Shown: positions 1 to 6,580, counted from the first letter of the stretch. The stretch: DNA of 8,059 nt from SZUA-22 sp039714835 (GCA_039714835.1 JBDLIN010000177.1:1-8059), one strand, 5' to 3'. The notes: a model not told the origin generated them from the sequence alone. Numbers and translations are program-made.

Positions 1-234
1 AACTGTTTCAGCATATTTAACAGCATTTGCTACTATCATATCTGTTTCAGTCGCCGGATGTAGTGATGCATCCCAACTTTCTTTGACATCACACCAATGG
101 CAACCTACATCACAACCACCAATACGGACAAAATAGGCAGCTTTACCAGCATGAAATCCTTCTCCTTGAATGCTGTAAAACTCTTCCATTAGTGGAAGTA
201 ATAAGCCTTTATCTAATTTTTCTTGTTCTATCAT
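1..234 (-). CDS. queE: 7-carboxy-7-deazaguanine synthase QueE (N-terminal 78 codons, runs off left edge)
   Basis: Radical SAM enzyme that contracts 6-carboxy-tetrahydropterin to 7-carboxy-7-deazaguanine, the ring-forming step of queuosine/7-deazapurine synthesis in the cytoplasm. The visible part holds the family signature: FYSIQGEG at residues 19-26 (substrate/SAM end of the first strand), AYFVRIGG at 33-40, then the 4Fe-4S cysteines C41, C45 and C48 in CDVGCHWCD (CxxxCxxC spacing), followed by KESWD at 51-55. The ATG at 232-234 is the first start after the upstream gene's stop; residues before LMEEFYSIQ match the short leader usual in flavobacterial QueE. No Shine-Dalgarno is visible. It starts 15 bp after the aminotransferase stop on the same strand, so the two are probably co-transcribed. 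The remaining two thirds (TGGEP region, C-terminus) lie outside the window. Confidence 0.93.
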   Translation of the reverse strand, partial: MIEQEKLDKGLLLPLMEEFYSIQGEGFHAGKAAYFVRIGGCDVGCHWCDVKESWDASLHPATETDMIVANAVKYAETV

Positions 235-249
235 CTTGACAATTATAAT

Positions 250-1431
250 TTATGAAGAAGTTTCATCCATTGCACTTAAAAGAATATTGCAACCCAATGC
301 AATATCATCATTAGTTATATTTAATGGAGGTGTAATACGTATGGCTTTTCCTTCAAATAACAGCCAAAACAAGAGCAAACCTTCTTCTAATGCTCTTAAA
401 ATAATATTTGATGCTAATTCTTCAGATTCGACCATCACTGCCAACATCAACCCTTTACCTCTGATCTCGTTAATTAACGGATGTACTAAAAGTTTTCTAA
501 ACAATCTTTCTTTGTAATCAATCTTCTCCATTAAATTGCTCTGTATGACTTCTTGCAAAGTCGCCAAACCTGCCGCTGCGATTACCGGATGACCTCCAAA
601 TGTGGTAATATGTCCCAATTTTGGGTTTTCCGTTAAAAGTGACATCATTTTGTGTGAGGCTATAAAAGCTCCTATGGGCATTCCTCCGCCTAAGCCTTTT
701 CCTGTTATTAAAATATCGGGGACTATATCATGATTTAAAAATTCGTATAGTTTTCCTGTCCTGCCCACCCCTGACTGTATTTCGTCTAATATCAAGACTG
801 CCCCTACTTCAACACAACGCATTTTAATGGCTTTTAAGTAGCCTTTTTCGGGTACAATAAATCCGGCAGCACCTTGTATGGTTTCCAAAATAACAGCAGC
901 CGTATGTTTTGTTATTTTTTGAATGTCATCAAAATTATTAAACTCAATAAATTTACTCCCCGGAATTAAGGGTCTAAAAGCACTTTTTGTACTTTCATTT
1001 CCCGCAACGCTCATAGCACCCTGAGAATTCCCGTGATAGGCGTTTTTAGCCGAGACAATTTCAAAACGATTTGTGTAACGTTTAGCGAGTTTTAAAGCTC
1101 CTTCTGTGGCTTCTGTTCCTGAATTTGTAAGGTAAACCTGTTCTAAAGGTTTTGGTAAATTCTTAACTAAAAGTTTTGATAAGGCTACTTGTGGTTCTTG
1201 TATAAACTCACCATAAACCATTACATGTGTATACTTATCTAGTTGTTCTTTTATGGCTTCACTAACTACTTTTGGATTATGACCTAAGGTACTTGCCGAA
1301 ACACCAGCAATAAAGTCTAAAAAAGGTCTTTTCTTAGTGTCATATACATAACTACCTTTTGCAGAAGCAATTTCTATTGCTAATGGGTTTTTAGATGTTT
1401 GTGCTTGATATTTGTAAAAGTCTTTTTTCAA
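250..1431 (-). CDS. Class III PLP-dependent aminotransferase (acetylornithine/aspartate aminotransferase family)
   Basis: A 393-residue fold-type I aminotransferase of the class III (ArgD/OAT/GABA-T) group, cytoplasmic, expected to move an amino group between an omega-amino donor and a 2-oxo acid. Visible motifs: SGTEA at 104-108 (phosphate binding), YHG at 132-134 (ring stacking region), ETIQGAAG at 183-190, LDEIQSGVGRTG from 215 with D216 contacting the pyridine nitrogen, K245 in TGKGLGGG as the Schiff-base lysine, and TFGGHP at 277-282. The length is normal and no catalytic residue is missing. The start is TTG at 1429-1431: an in-frame stop lies four codons further upstream with no ATG between, and the next in-frame ATG would remove about 70 conserved residues. 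The exact substrate cannot be read from sequence; an arginine-biosynthesis role (argD) is not supported because no arg gene is adjacent. Likely in one transcript with queE. Confidence 0.88.
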   Translation of the reverse strand: MKKDFYKYQAQTSKNPLAIEIASAKGSYVYDTKKRPFLDFIAGVSASTLGHNPKVVSEAIKEQLDKYTHVMVYGEFIQEPQVALSKLLVKNLPKPLEQVYLTNSGTEATEGALKLAKRYTNRFEIVSAKNAYHGNSQGAMSVAGNESTKSAFRPLIPGSKFIEFNNFDDIQKITKHTAAVILETIQGAAGFIVPEKGYLKAIKMRCVEVGAVLILDEIQSGVGRTGKLYEFLNHDIVPDILITGKGLGGGMPIGAFIASHKMMSLLTENPKLGHITTFGGHPVIAAAGLATLQEVIQSNLMEKIDYKERLFRKLLVHPLINEIRGKGLMLAVMVESEELASNIILRALEEGLLLFWLLFEGKAIRITPPLNITNDDIALGCNILLSAMDETSS

Positions 1432-1469
1432 ATGGCTTATTGATTATGTCATTATCTGTTTGTAACCGA

Positions 1470-1580
1470 GTCATGCTGAACCTGCCTGCCGGTAGGCAGA
1501 CTTGATTCAGCATCTTTTGAAGCAATCCTAATCATGTTTTGGCAATGCTTCAAAAGTTCCTGAAATAAATTCAGGAAGAC
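1470..1580. repeat. Composite REP-like palindromic element between ostA-like gene and aminotransferase
   Basis: The 111 bp are packed with inverted repeats. The ends are imperfect inverted repeats (GTCATGCTGAA at 1470-1480 against TTCAGGAAGAC at 1570-1580, 9 of 11 pair). Inside are ATGCTGAA 1473-1480 with TTCAGCAT 1506-1513, CTTTTGAAGCA 1514-1524 with TGCTTCAAAAG 1546-1556 (perfect 11 bp), and TTCCTGAA 1557-1564 with TTCAGGAA 1570-1577. It can therefore fold either as one long imperfect stem or as three adjacent arms. From memory, extragenic repeats beginning with GTCATGCTGAA are common in flavobacterial genomes; that is recollection, not a search. It starts 5 bp after the ostA-like stop codon and ends 38 bp before the aminotransferase start, so it could act as a terminator, mRNA-stabilising element or non-autonomous mobile repeat. 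Confidence 0.8.
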
Positions 1581-1585
1581 GTGTT

Positions 1586-3283
1586 TCAATTCTTCAATTC
1601 TCTATTTACCTTTTCCTCTTGTATCTTTTCTTCTTTTTCTCCCTCTAATTCCTTTTTTTCTTTTTCCATTTTAATTCGCTCCTCCTCTATTCGTTTTTTT
1701 TCTTCTTCTATTCTAACCTTCCTTGCCTCTCTTTCTTTTGAAATAATCACTTGTATCAGTTCATCATCTCCTTCATCATATGTAAACACGTCATCTTTTG
1801 TTATAGGACGTTCGTTTTCCCTCCAAATAAACCCGGGTAATTTTTCTTCTGATTTCGGGAATTTAGATGGCGGGTATGTTTTCCCTTCAGGCATAATCGT
1901 GTATAATAAGTTGTCTAACTGTCCTTTTTTAAAGACAAATTTCATGTTACTGCAAGTCATTTTTGTAATACCCTGAAGCTTTTTATTCTCATCTCTGTTA
2001 TAATTAATCATCTGACCATTACCTAATACATATATATTGTCTAAAGTGTCTTTTACAAATTTACCATAAAGATTCTTCCCTTTTATCTGGCTAAAACCTC
2101 CCGTACTATCTTTTTTTATCACAAACGCATTATTATAGACTTTTAAGGAATCTAATTTTTCAGTTATCGTATCGCTAAGAAAATGTATGGTATCTCCTGT
2201 TATCTGATTGACATCATTCCACAACACGGGTCGTCTATACATTTTTGTTAATCCGGTAGATTCGTTTGATATGAGTGAATCGCATTTTCCTTGTAAATCA
2301 GTTTTGAACAGCTTTACATGATGATAAGCTCTTATAATACGTTTATCTTGCTCACCAGTCACCAATAAAGTGTCACCATGAATATAAGTGGAATCATTTT
2401 CTACAGTTGAAATAGCTATAGGCTTATTCACAACAAAGACCGAATCTTTATCTTCAAAATACTCAGAATAGCCTCCTTTTACAATCGAATTATTAATGGT
2501 GTCAGTTACTACGATATTTCCTGTTGCCGAAGCAAATTTCATATTTTCATCGTAGTACAAACTGTCGCCTTCAATAATTCTATCTTGATAAATTAATTTG
2601 GCGTTTTTAATGAAATGTGAAATTCGTTTTTTACTGTCGTTAAAGCCTTCTTCGCAGTAAAGTGTATTATCTTTTCCCTCAATTGTTGAAGGACCATATA
2701 AATTTGAAATTCCGGTATCAGTATAATAATCAAGGTGTTCGGATGTGACTTTGTTATCCGGATTTGTAATAATCACTTTAGAAAGTGCCTGAAATTTATT
2801 GGTTTCTAAATAATAATGACCTATCTGACTTTCTAAAGTATTTGTGCTGTCTTTTATGGTAGCATGGTCTCTGTAAAATAAGAGTTGTTTGACCCGGTCA
2901 AAATGAAGCGTATCGGTAGTCAAAGTCATTTTTGGGTCAGTTAAAACTACATTACCCCATGATTGAGCCGTTTTTGTCTTACCGTCATAATGCACGTATT
3001 TACTGTTTTGAATAATCGTATCTCCTTGATTGATAACAACATCGCCAAATGCTTTGATAATATTAGCTTCTTGGTAGATGAGCGCTTGCTTACATGCTAA
3101 AGTTGCTCCTTCATGTTCTACCATTACATTACCCAAGGCAACGATAGCTTTTGGATACTTAGTCTCGTCTTTAATCGTATTATCAGAATGTATTAATTGT
3201 ATTTTCCGCTGTTGCGAAAAAGCTGCAACTGTAACAAAAACAAATAATATAGTAAGTATTTTTCTCAAGAAATAAATTTTCAC
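1586..3283 (-). CDS. OstA-like (LptA/LptD N-domain type) secreted protein
   Basis: A 565-residue exported protein of the Bacteroidota OstA-like family, related to the beta-jellyroll domains of LptA and the LptD N-terminus that carry lipopolysaccharide across the periplasm. Residues 1-23 form a signal peptide (K/R-rich start, hydrophobic TILFVFVTVAAF core, likely cleavage after AFS before QQ). The body is repeated short beta strands with the OstA-type G-N/D-V pattern: LGNVMVEHEG near 50, FGDVVINQGD near 79, WGNVVLTDPK near 109, TGNIVVTD near 254, and repeated GDTLHF/GDSLYY-like strands to about residue 450. Residues about 515-563 are nearly all K, E and R and should form a coiled coil, a tail unlike the jellyroll body. 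The start is GTG at 3281-3283: it gives a complete signal peptide, and no ATG lies between it and an upstream in-frame stop. It is probably periplasmic and involved in outer-membrane LPS handling; the exact step is inferred. Confidence 0.85.
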   Translation of the reverse strand: MKIYFLRKILTILFVFVTVAAFSQQRKIQLIHSDNTIKDETKYPKAIVALGNVMVEHEGATLACKQALIYQEANIIKAFGDVVINQGDTIIQNSKYVHYDGKTKTAQSWGNVVLTDPKMTLTTDTLHFDRVKQLLFYRDHATIKDSTNTLESQIGHYYLETNKFQALSKVIITNPDNKVTSEHLDYYTDTGISNLYGPSTIEGKDNTLYCEEGFNDSKKRISHFIKNAKLIYQDRIIEGDSLYYDENMKFASATGNIVVTDTINNSIVKGGYSEYFEDKDSVFVVNKPIAISTVENDSTYIHGDTLLVTGEQDKRIIRAYHHVKLFKTDLQGKCDSLISNESTGLTKMYRRPVLWNDVNQITGDTIHFLSDTITEKLDSLKVYNNAFVIKKDSTGGFSQIKGKNLYGKFVKDTLDNIYVLGNGQMINYNRDENKKLQGITKMTCSNMKFVFKKGQLDNLLYTIMPEGKTYPPSKFPKSEEKLPGFIWRENERPITKDDVFTYDEGDDELIQVIISKEREARKVRIEEEKKRIEEERIKMEKEKKELEGEKEEKIQEEKVNRELKN

Positions 3284-3293
3284 AAAAATAACT

Positions 3294-3328
3294 AAAAAAA
3301 CACCACTATACTATGTAGGGTGTTTTTT
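3294..3328 (-). terminator. Hairpin with T tract between DUF4177 gene and ostA-like gene
   Basis: CACC at 3301-3304 pairs with GGTG at 3319-3322, extended inward by CTA 3306-3308 with TAG 3316-3318 across one bulged A. Flanking A7 (3294-3300) and T6 (3323-3328) make it U-tailed on either strand, a form typical of bidirectional intrinsic terminators. On the minus strand it follows the DUF4177 stop by 37 bp. Its last T ends only about 10 bp before the GTG start of the ostA-like gene, so it could also act as an attenuator in that gene's leader. Confidence 0.65.
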
Positions 3329-3365
3329 GGAATATTTTTAACAATGGAACAGAAAATAAGATATA

Positions 3366-3533
3366 CTACAAATCCTTCTTTTCTCTTTCTAAGATGGCCT
3401 TCACAATACCGCGATGAACAAAGGCGTTGACTACTCTCCAGCCTGTTTTTGCGTAAGAATTTAATAATTCTTCAAAATCGGCATCTCTTTTTATGGGGGT
3501 TAATTTTTGGTGGATGAACTTATATTCTTTCAT
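3366..3533 (-). CDS. Small DUF4177-like protein, 55 aa
   Basis: A short ORF from ATG (3531-3533) to TAG (3366-3368) encoding 55 residues. It begins MKEYKFIHQKL, continues with an acidic helix FEELLNSYAKTGWRVV at 20-35 and ends with a strand plus ILEREKKDL. This is the layout of DUF4177 proteins: a first strand M-K-E-Y-K, a helix EELLN-YA-xxGWxVV, and a last strand reading into L-E-R-E-K. Soluble, no signal peptide, function unknown for the family. It has its own possible -7 box upstream and is bounded on both sides by hairpins (htpG terminator before, T-tailed hairpin after), so it looks monocistronic. Part of the support is that the helix carries the family tryptophan (W32) in context. It could in principle be a chance ORF, but the motif match makes that unlikely. 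Confidence 0.75.
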   Translation of the reverse strand: MKEYKFIHQKLTPIKRDADFEELLNSYAKTGWRVVNAFVHRGIVKAILEREKKDL

Positions 3534-3555
3534 GTTTTGCTAGTTAAAATATGTG

Positions 3556-3588
3556 TAAAGATAAGTATACCTGATTAAATTTACTAAA
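3556..3588 (-). promoter_or_regulatory. Possible Bacteroidota-type promoter for the DUF4177 gene
   Basis: On the minus strand TATCTTTA (3563 to 3556) differs from the Bacteroidota -7 consensus TAnnTTTG only at its last base. TTTA (3588 to 3585), one base from the -33 TTTG box, lies 21 bp upstream. The box ends about 22 bp before the ATG at 3533. Both boxes are imperfect, so this is a weak call. Confidence 0.35.
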
Positions 3589-3600
3589 CCTTGATTGTTA

Positions 3601-3650
3601 TTTATAAAAAAACTCGAACAGACTATCGGCAATTTAACGTCTGTTCGAGT
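3601..3650 (-). terminator. Rho-independent terminator of htpG
   Basis: A perfect 12-bp inverted repeat, ACTCGAACAGAC at 3612-3623 and GTCTGTTCGAGT at 3639-3650 with a 15-nt loop, is followed on the minus strand by a run of six T (complement of 3606-3611) and then ATAAA. It lies 47 bp after the htpG stop codon, in the right direction for that gene. Confidence 0.85.
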
Positions 3651-3654
3651 GATT

Positions 3655-3682
3655 TGATGTGCTTCATTTAAAAAGCACATTA
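3655..3682 (-). terminator. First of two tandem hairpins after htpG
   Basis: ATGTGCTT at 3657-3664 pairs perfectly with AAGCACAT at 3673-3680 around an 8-nt A/T-rich loop, and a G-T pair at 3656/3681 extends it. There is no T tract right after it on the minus strand, so it is probably an auxiliary or 3'-protecting stem that precedes the main terminator at 3601-3650. Confidence 0.6.
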
Positions 3683-3696
3683 AATTGTATCGAGAA

Positions 3697-5574
3697 CTAC
3701 TTCATCAACTCAAAACTACGTTTAATAAAATCAGTCATATCTTTTCCTGTAAGGAGATTTTGTGACAATTTTGCTAAATCTAAAGCTTGGTTTACATATT
3801 TTGCTTTGTTCTTCTTTGCTTTTAATATCTTATCCATCAATGGGTTATTGGTGTTTACAATAAGATTATACATCTCAGGTAAATCACCCATTCCCATCAT
3901 ACCACCACCTCCGGTTTGGCTCATCTCTTTATAACGACGCATAAACTCAGGTTGTGTAATGATAAACGGATTTTCAGCAGAATCTAAAGCTTCTAACTGA
4001 ACCGTATATTTTTCAGCAGGAACAACTTCTTTAACAATTCCTTCTAGTTTTGTTTTTTCATCATCTGACAATTTTGAGATGATTGTATCTTCTTTCTTAA
4101 TCAGATTATCAATAAAATCAGCATCTACACGAGAGAACTTAACCTTCTCATTCTCTGTCTCCAATTTTTGAATTAGATGTGGAACGATTGGCGAGTCTAA
4201 CAACAGTACCTCATAACCTTTGGCTTTTGCAGTTTCAATATAACTGTGTTGCTTGTCTTTGTCAGAAGTATAAAGAACAATTAAATTATCTTCTTTATCT
4301 GTCTGTAAGTCTTTTACTTTTTCTTTTAACTCGTCAAAAGTCAAGTATGCATTATCTACTGTAGGGTATAAAGCAAAGTCTTGAGCTTTTTTGTAAAATT
4401 TATCCTCAGATAACATACCATACTCGATGATCACCTTGATATCTGCCCATTTTTTTTCAAAACCTTCACGGTCATCCTTAAATAACTTATTGAGTTTATC
4501 GGCTACTTTTTTTGTTATATAACCTGAAATTTTCTTTACCGCACCATCTGATTGTAAGTAACTACGTGATACATTTAATGGAATATCAGGAGAATCTATC
4601 ACACCTCTTAGCATTTGCAAAAAATCAGGTACAATTCCTTCTACATTATCCGTCACAAATACTTGATTTTGATAGAGTTGTATTCTATCTTTCTGAATAT
4701 CAATGTTTTTCGTAATTCGCGGGAAATATAAAATACCCGTTAAATGAAAAGGGTGATCTACATTAAGATGAATATTAAACAAAGGCTCTTCAAATTGCAT
4801 TGGATACAACTCACGATAGAAAGACTTATAATCATCATCCTTTAAATCATTTGGCTTTTTAGTCCATGCCGGATTGGGATTATTGACGATATTATCGACT
4901 GTATATTTTTCTTCTTTGGCATCATCACCCTCCCCTACTGTTTTAGTCTCTTCACGTGTACCGTGTTTGATAGCAATTGGCATAAAACGATTGTATTTTG
5001 TCAATAATTCGTTTATTCTATTTTCTTCTAAAAACTCCTTATCTTCCTTACTAATATGCAATATTACCTCTGTTCCTCTCTCCTTTTTATCAATTTTTTC
5101 AATCGTATATTGTGGACTTCCGTCACATTCCCATCTAACAGCTTTTGTCCCTTTTTTGTATGATTTAGTTAGAATTTCAACTTTATCAGCTACCATAAAA
5201 GAAGAATAAAACCCGAGTCCAAAATGACCAATGATACCACTATCCTCAATTTTATCTTTGTATTTTTCAACAAATTCCTCTGCACCTGAAAAAGCTATCT
5301 CATTGATATATTTTTTTATCTCCTCTTCTGTCATACCAATACCCTGATCGATAATATGAAGTGTTTTTTTCTTCTTGTCAATTTTTATTTCAATCATTGG
5401 TTCTCCATACTCACCTTTAGCTTCACCAATGCTAAATAAATGCTTTAGTTTAAGCGTTGCGTCGGTAGCATTTGAGACTAACTCACGTAAAAATATTTCG
5501 TGATCAGAGTATAAAAATTTCTTAATAATCGGAAAGATATTTTCCGTTGAAATGTTAATATTTCCTTTTGACAT
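3697..5574 (-). CDS. htpG: Molecular chaperone HtpG (Hsp90 family)
   Basis: A 625-residue cytoplasmic ATP-dependent chaperone dimer, essentially the length of E. coli HtpG. The N-terminal GHKL ATPase domain (about 1-215) shows the catalytic glutamate E31 in RELVSNATDA, D76 in DQGIGM (adenine contact, G1 box), the lid/G2 loop GHFGLGFYSSF at 116-126, and GTEVILHI from 167. The middle domain (about 235-500) carries R337 in LNVSRSYLQ, the arginine that reaches the gamma phosphate. The C-terminal dimerisation domain runs from about 505 and contains a Gly/Met-rich loop (GGGGMMGMG, 555-563), which is a known habit of HtpG in this phylum. There is no C-terminal MEEVD, as expected for bacteria. The ATG start at 5572-5574 is preceded by an A/T-rich leader with no Shine-Dalgarno. 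It has a -7 box and palindrome upstream and two hairpins downstream, so it is probably a single-gene, stress-controlled unit. Confidence 0.98.
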   Translation of the reverse strand: MSKGNINISTENIFPIIKKFLYSDHEIFLRELVSNATDATLKLKHLFSIGEAKGEYGEPMIEIKIDKKKKTLHIIDQGIGMTEEEIKKYINEIAFSGAEEFVEKYKDKIEDSGIIGHFGLGFYSSFMVADKVEILTKSYKKGTKAVRWECDGSPQYTIEKIDKKERGTEVILHISKEDKEFLEENRINELLTKYNRFMPIAIKHGTREETKTVGEGDDAKEEKYTVDNIVNNPNPAWTKKPNDLKDDDYKSFYRELYPMQFEEPLFNIHLNVDHPFHLTGILYFPRITKNIDIQKDRIQLYQNQVFVTDNVEGIVPDFLQMLRGVIDSPDIPLNVSRSYLQSDGAVKKISGYITKKVADKLNKLFKDDREGFEKKWADIKVIIEYGMLSEDKFYKKAQDFALYPTVDNAYLTFDELKEKVKDLQTDKEDNLIVLYTSDKDKQHSYIETAKAKGYEVLLLDSPIVPHLIQKLETENEKVKFSRVDADFIDNLIKKEDTIISKLSDDEKTKLEGIVKEVVPAEKYTVQLEALDSAENPFIITQPEFMRRYKEMSQTGGGGMMGMGDLPEMYNLIVNTNNPLMDKILKAKKNKAKYVNQALDLAKLSQNLLTGKDMTDFIKRSFELMK

Positions 5575-5633
5575 TATTTTAAATTTAAATTGTTTATTTA
5601 TTGTAATTAAACGCTATTAGTCAAATAAAATAC

Positions 5634-5641
5634 CAAACTTA
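5634..5641 (-). promoter_or_regulatory. Putative -7 box of the htpG promoter
   Basis: TAAGTTTG on the minus strand (5641 to 5634) is an exact match to the Bacteroidota sigma-ABfr -7 consensus TAnnTTTG. It predicts a transcription start near 5629 and a leader of about 55 nt. I see no TTTG at the expected -33 position (around 5661-5664), which would fit a promoter that needs an activator or an alternative sigma factor. Confidence 0.6.
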
Positions 5642-5647
5642 TATTGG

Positions 5648-5660
5648 TGACAAGTTGGCA
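5648..5660. promoter_or_regulatory. Palindromic operator candidate upstream of htpG
   Basis: TGACAAGTTGGCA is a 13-bp inverted repeat of the form TGnCAAnTTGnCA: every position pairs except position 3 with 11 and the central base. It sits 6 bp upstream of the htpG -7 box, between that box and the normal -33 position, where a regulator or a specialised sigma factor would act. It also lies in the shared spacer of the divergent lipoprotein gene, about 130 bp before that start. Regulatory function is inferred from position and symmetry only. Confidence 0.45.
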
Positions 5661-5791
5661 GAGTTTCTATAAAATATGGGTTTGAGCTCTGAGATTTCCT
5701 ATTATTACACACAATATACAAACAGAGCAGAAAATATTATTATACTTTTTGCGTTATCAGTTTTATTTATCAAACCCTTAAACAATTTATT

Positions 5792-6580
5792 ATGAAACTA
5801 TTTAAATTATCATTACTTACACTATTCTTGAGCGGATTAATTTTTCAATCATGTAATAAAGAGGAGGATGTAATAGCTCCTGAATTACCACCTACTGCTT
5901 CTTTTAGCATTGATTTCTCTGATTTTGAATCTGAAGGCAAAGAAGTAACTGTCTATGAAAACTGGGGGCATGCTGCTTTTAACGTAGCTGTATGGAACGC
6001 AATAATTACAGTTGGCTTAGCTGTGCCCGTAGCATCATTTGCTGAAGCTGTTAACAATCATGAACCTGTTTATCTTGAAGATCAAAAATGGTTATGGGAA
6101 TATTCTTTTTCAGCCGGAAATCATAATTATACGGCAAAACTCTATGGAGAATTAGGTGATGGTGAAGTATATTGGGAAATGTACATCACAAAAGAGGATG
6201 TGTTTACTGACTTTCTTTGGTACTCAGGAACAAGCAAACTTGATAACAGTGAGGTAGATTGGATCTTATATGACACCCCTACAAACCCCACTGAAATACT
6301 GGCAATAGATTATAATAAAACCTCCGAGGATACCGGAAACATAAAATACACCAACATAGTGCCTGATGGACCAGAAAATGGTGGCTATATAAAATATGGA
6401 AATGATAGCACTACCAATCTTAACGCATATTATGATATTTACAATAAAGGTCAAGACAATTTAATTGAAATCGAATGGAGTCAGACAGCAAAAAACGGAA
6501 GAGTGAAAAATTTTATGTATTACGAAGATAATGATTGGCATTGCTGGGATGAATATTTAATAGATATTGATTGTGAATAA
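5792..6580 (+). CDS. Orphan lipoprotein, probably surface exposed, 262 aa
   Basis: I recognise no functional family. Residues 1-20 form a lipoprotein signal peptide (MKLFK, hydrophobic LSLLTLFLSGLIF) ending in the lipobox FQSC with the lipidated cysteine C21. The next residues, NKEED, resemble the Q-K-D-D-E-type lipoprotein export signal described for Bacteroidetes, so the protein may be moved to the outside of the outer membrane. After a proline-rich linker (28-35) there is a conserved-looking hydrophobic helix, about 58-87, rich in Ala/Val with Trp68. From 98 on, aromatic-rich alternating beta strands (KWLWEYSF, YTAKLYGE, VYWEMYIT, FLWYSGTSKL) suggest a beta-sandwich or lipocalin-like barrel. 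C251 and C261 could form a disulfide. The ATG has an A-rich leader, and a weak off-consensus -7 box (TACTTTTTG, 5743-5751) lies upstream. A strong terminator follows, so it appears to be transcribed alone. Confidence 0.82.
   Translation: MKLFKLSLLTLFLSGLIFQSCNKEEDVIAPELPPTASFSIDFSDFESEGKEVTVYENWGHAAFNVAVWNAIITVGLAVPVASFAEAVNNHEPVYLEDQKWLWEYSFSAGNHNYTAKLYGELGDGEVYWEMYITKEDVFTDFLWYSGTSKLDNSEVDWILYDTPTNPTEILAIDYNKTSEDTGNIKYTNIVPDGPENGGYIKYGNDSTTNLNAYYDIYNKGQDNLIEIEWSQTAKNGRVKNFMYYEDNDWHCWDEYLIDIDCE

Noticed and set aside
236..517. Plus-strand open frame of 93 codons
   Set aside because: Lies wholly antisense to the conserved C-terminal part of the aminotransferase and shows no domain or leader.
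1..1431. Aminotransferase plus queE as a dedicated 7-deazapurine modification or defence cluster
   Set aside because: No other que/dpd genes are visible, and QueE beside a metabolic aminotransferase fits ordinary queuosine housekeeping.
1470..1580. tRNA or structured RNA gene suggested by the three-arm fold
   Set aside because: No acceptor/CCA, T-loop GTTCRA in place, or anticodon arm of tRNA length; the arm sizes fit a palindromic repeat better.
1581..1976. Plus-strand open frame rich in Ser and Phe
   Set aside because: It is the antisense image of the Glu/Lys/Arg-rich tail of the ostA-like gene; low-complexity GAA/AAA codons read backwards give TTC/TTT. No family likeness.
3659..5209. Several plus-strand open frames of 61 to 111 codons
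   Set aside because: All are antisense to htpG, whose minus-strand reading is conserved end to end.
5686..5728. GCTCTG/CAGAGC inverted repeat in the htpG-lipoprotein spacer
   Set aside because: Only 6 bp with a 31-nt gap and no T tract; expected by chance in a spacer of this size.
6266..6454. Minus-strand 62-codon hydrophobic open frame
   Set aside because: Antisense to the lipoprotein beta strands; its hydrophobicity comes from reversed Asn/Asp/Tyr codons. No promoter or start context.
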